A DNA stretch of 7,661 nt from Verrucomicrobiota bacterium. Its GTDB lineage: Bacteria; Verrucomicrobiota; Kiritimatiellia; B70-G9. Shown here piece by piece: positions 6,507 through 7,661 of the stretch. Under the pieces are notes generated by a model. It ran no database searches, was not told the origin of the DNA, and saw only the letters and a list, made by a program, of their open reading frames with translations. The DNA lies in assembly GCA_003641465.1 (NCBI GenBank), contig QNAJ01000064.1, forward strand, positions 1 through 7,661, given 5' to 3'. Both the position numbers and the translations under genes were made by a program. Position 1 is the stretch's first letter. The number at the start of each line of letters is the position of its first letter.

Positions 6507-7619
6507 ATGCGACGCAGTTGGGTAGAAGTGGATCTGAACGCGCTGGCGGAAAACATCCGGGCGATCCGTGCCGGCCTTTCGCCACGCACGGAGATTATTT
6601 TTGTGGTCAAGGCGGATGCCTACGGGCACGGCGCGGTTCCGGTAGCCCGCAAGGCGGCGGCCTGCGGCGTAAAGTGGTTCGCGGTGGCATTTCCGGACGA
6701 AGCTGTTGAGGTAAGGCGTGCCGCGCCGGAGGCGGAGCTGCTTCTGCTGGGAGTGGCCGCCGCCGAAGACGTGCCAGCGCTTCTGGAACATCGAATCATT
6801 CCCATCGTGGTTGATGAGGAACAGGGCCGGGAGCTCGCTGCCGCCGCCGCGGACCGCGGCAGGCGGCTGCCGGTTCACGTGAAAGTCGATACCGGAATGG
6901 GCCGGCTGGGTATTCCGTGGACGGATGCGTACGAGGTCATATGCCGGCTGGCCGACCAGCCGGGAATCGAGATCACCGGCCTGTGCAGTCATTTTGCGAA
7001 AGTGGAGCCGGACGACGAGGAACAGGCAAGGGAGCAGGCCGAGAGGTTTTTTTCTATTTCCCGGCAGGTGGAAGAAGAGCTGGGTAGGAAGCTGTTCAAA
7101 CACATGTCGAGCAGTCGTGCCTTTCTCTATCGCCGTGAATGGGATCTGGATGGAATCCGCCCGGGTATCGCGCTGTACGGGTACGGTACCGGGGAGGCTT
7201 GGGTGCGGGCACGCACCCGCCCGATATTGAGCTGGAAAGCCGAGGTTATCCAGGTCAAGCGGCTCCCGGCCGGACATCCGATCGGTTACTACGGTACCTA
7301 CCGGACGCGCCATGAGACGGAAATAGCGGTTATTGCTGCAGGTTACGCTGACGGGTATCTGAGAATGTTGAGCAATCGCGGCGCGGTACTGATCCATGGT
7401 CGGAGATGCCCGGTGGTGGGCCGGGTGAGTATGAACTGGATTACGGTGGAGGTGGGCCCGGGAAGCGGGGTGCGCCGGGGAGACGAAGCGGTTCTGATCG
7501 GCCGGCAGGGGGAGGAGGAAATCTGGGCCGACGAACTCGCCACCCTTTGCCGGACAATTCCCTACGAGATTCTGACCGAGATTGACCCCCGGCTTGAGCT
7601 GCGCTATCTGGGCGCCTGA
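6507..7619 (+). CDS. alr: Alanine racemase (PLP-dependent), variant active-site residues
   Basis: Alanine racemase interconverts L- and D-alanine in the cytoplasm and supplies D-Ala for peptidoglycan. The 370-residue product has the family's normal length. The PLP lysine is K35 in VVKADAYGHG, the second catalytic residue is Y280 in AGYADGY, and K126 and R133 in KVDTGMGRLG match Geobacillus K129 and R136. A TIM barrel (about 1-235) and a C-terminal beta domain are implied by family and length. Two positions differ from the common pattern: the phosphate-binding ANSA segment reads SSSR (201-204), and the usual SMD/CMD reads SMN (N310). The start is ATG 6507, because the product then opens MRRSWVEVDL as alanine racemases do. 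Extending upstream in frame would reach back to a GTG at 6384 inside the tRNA. The ribosome binding site is weak. It follows tRNA-Arg by 117 nt. Confidence 0.95.
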   Translation: MRRSWVEVDLNALAENIRAIRAGLSPRTEIIFVVKADAYGHGAVPVARKAAACGVKWFAVAFPDEAVEVRRAAPEAELLLLGVAAAEDVPALLEHRIIPIVVDEEQGRELAAAAADRGRRLPVHVKVDTGMGRLGIPWTDAYEVICRLADQPGIEITGLCSHFAKVEPDDEEQAREQAERFFSISRQVEEELGRKLFKHMSSSRAFLYRREWDLDGIRPGIALYGYGTGEAWVRARTRPILSWKAEVIQVKRLPAGHPIGYYGTYRTRHETEIAVIAAGYADGYLRMLSNRGAVLIHGRRCPVVGRVSMNWITVEVGPGSGVRRGDEAVLIGRQGEEEIWADELATLCRTIPYEILTEIDPRLELRYLGA

Positions 7620-7661
7620 GGGGTGCCGCGGGATTCATTTCTGCAGGGACCTTCTGCTACA

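Noticed and set aside
7620..7631. GGGGTGCCGCGG also occurs at 659-670
   Set aside because: A single 12-base match made of common GC-rich words, with no extension on either side; not enough for a repeat or att site.

Overview
The window is a GC-rich stretch of bacterial chromosome in which every gene I can support lies on the + strand. There is no sign of phage, transposon, CRISPR or plasmid functions. It opens inside the 23S rRNA gene, so this is the 3' end of an rRNA operon. The genes are informational or core: S1, TyrRS, a ClpX-type ATPase, tRNA-Arg and alanine racemase. They look bacterial and non-organellar: encoded CCA on the tRNA, Shine-Dalgarno sites, a type-2 KMSKS TyrRS and a six-domain S1. 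I cannot name the phylum with confidence. The divergent ClpX-like protein and its unfamiliar partner suggest an uncultured or poorly studied lineage rather than a standard Proteobacterium or Firmicute; this is an inference.

Layout. 1-432: 3' part of 23S rRNA, from just before the peptidyl-transferase nucleotides through the sarcin-ricin loop to the 3' end. 487-605: 5S rRNA. 618-649: strong intrinsic terminator closing the rRNA operon. 650-799: non-coding leader with a candidate promoter, a foldable segment and a ribosome binding site. 800-2560: rpsA (ribosomal protein S1). 2611-3834: tyrS. 3907-5520: ClpX-like AAA+ unfoldase with no zinc-binding domain, an enlarged pore-2 loop region and an apparent second copy of the C-terminal small domain. 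5536-6216: uncharacterised 226-residue protein, in the same frame 15 nt after the ATPase stop. 6313-6389: tRNA-Arg(TCT) with encoded CCA. 6390-6506: leader with a hairpin. 6507-7619: alr (alanine racemase). 7620-7661: short non-coding tail.

How the genes fit together. The rRNAs, S1, TyrRS and tRNA-Arg all serve translation, and alr supplies D-alanine for peptidoglycan. The unusual part is the ATPase plus 226-residue protein pair. The ATPase keeps the full set of ClpX motor motifs and an IGF tripeptide where ClpX docks ClpP, but its substrate-recognition parts are changed. Its immediate neighbour is therefore a plausible adaptor, regulator or substrate. This pair is the best candidate for an undescribed system in the window.
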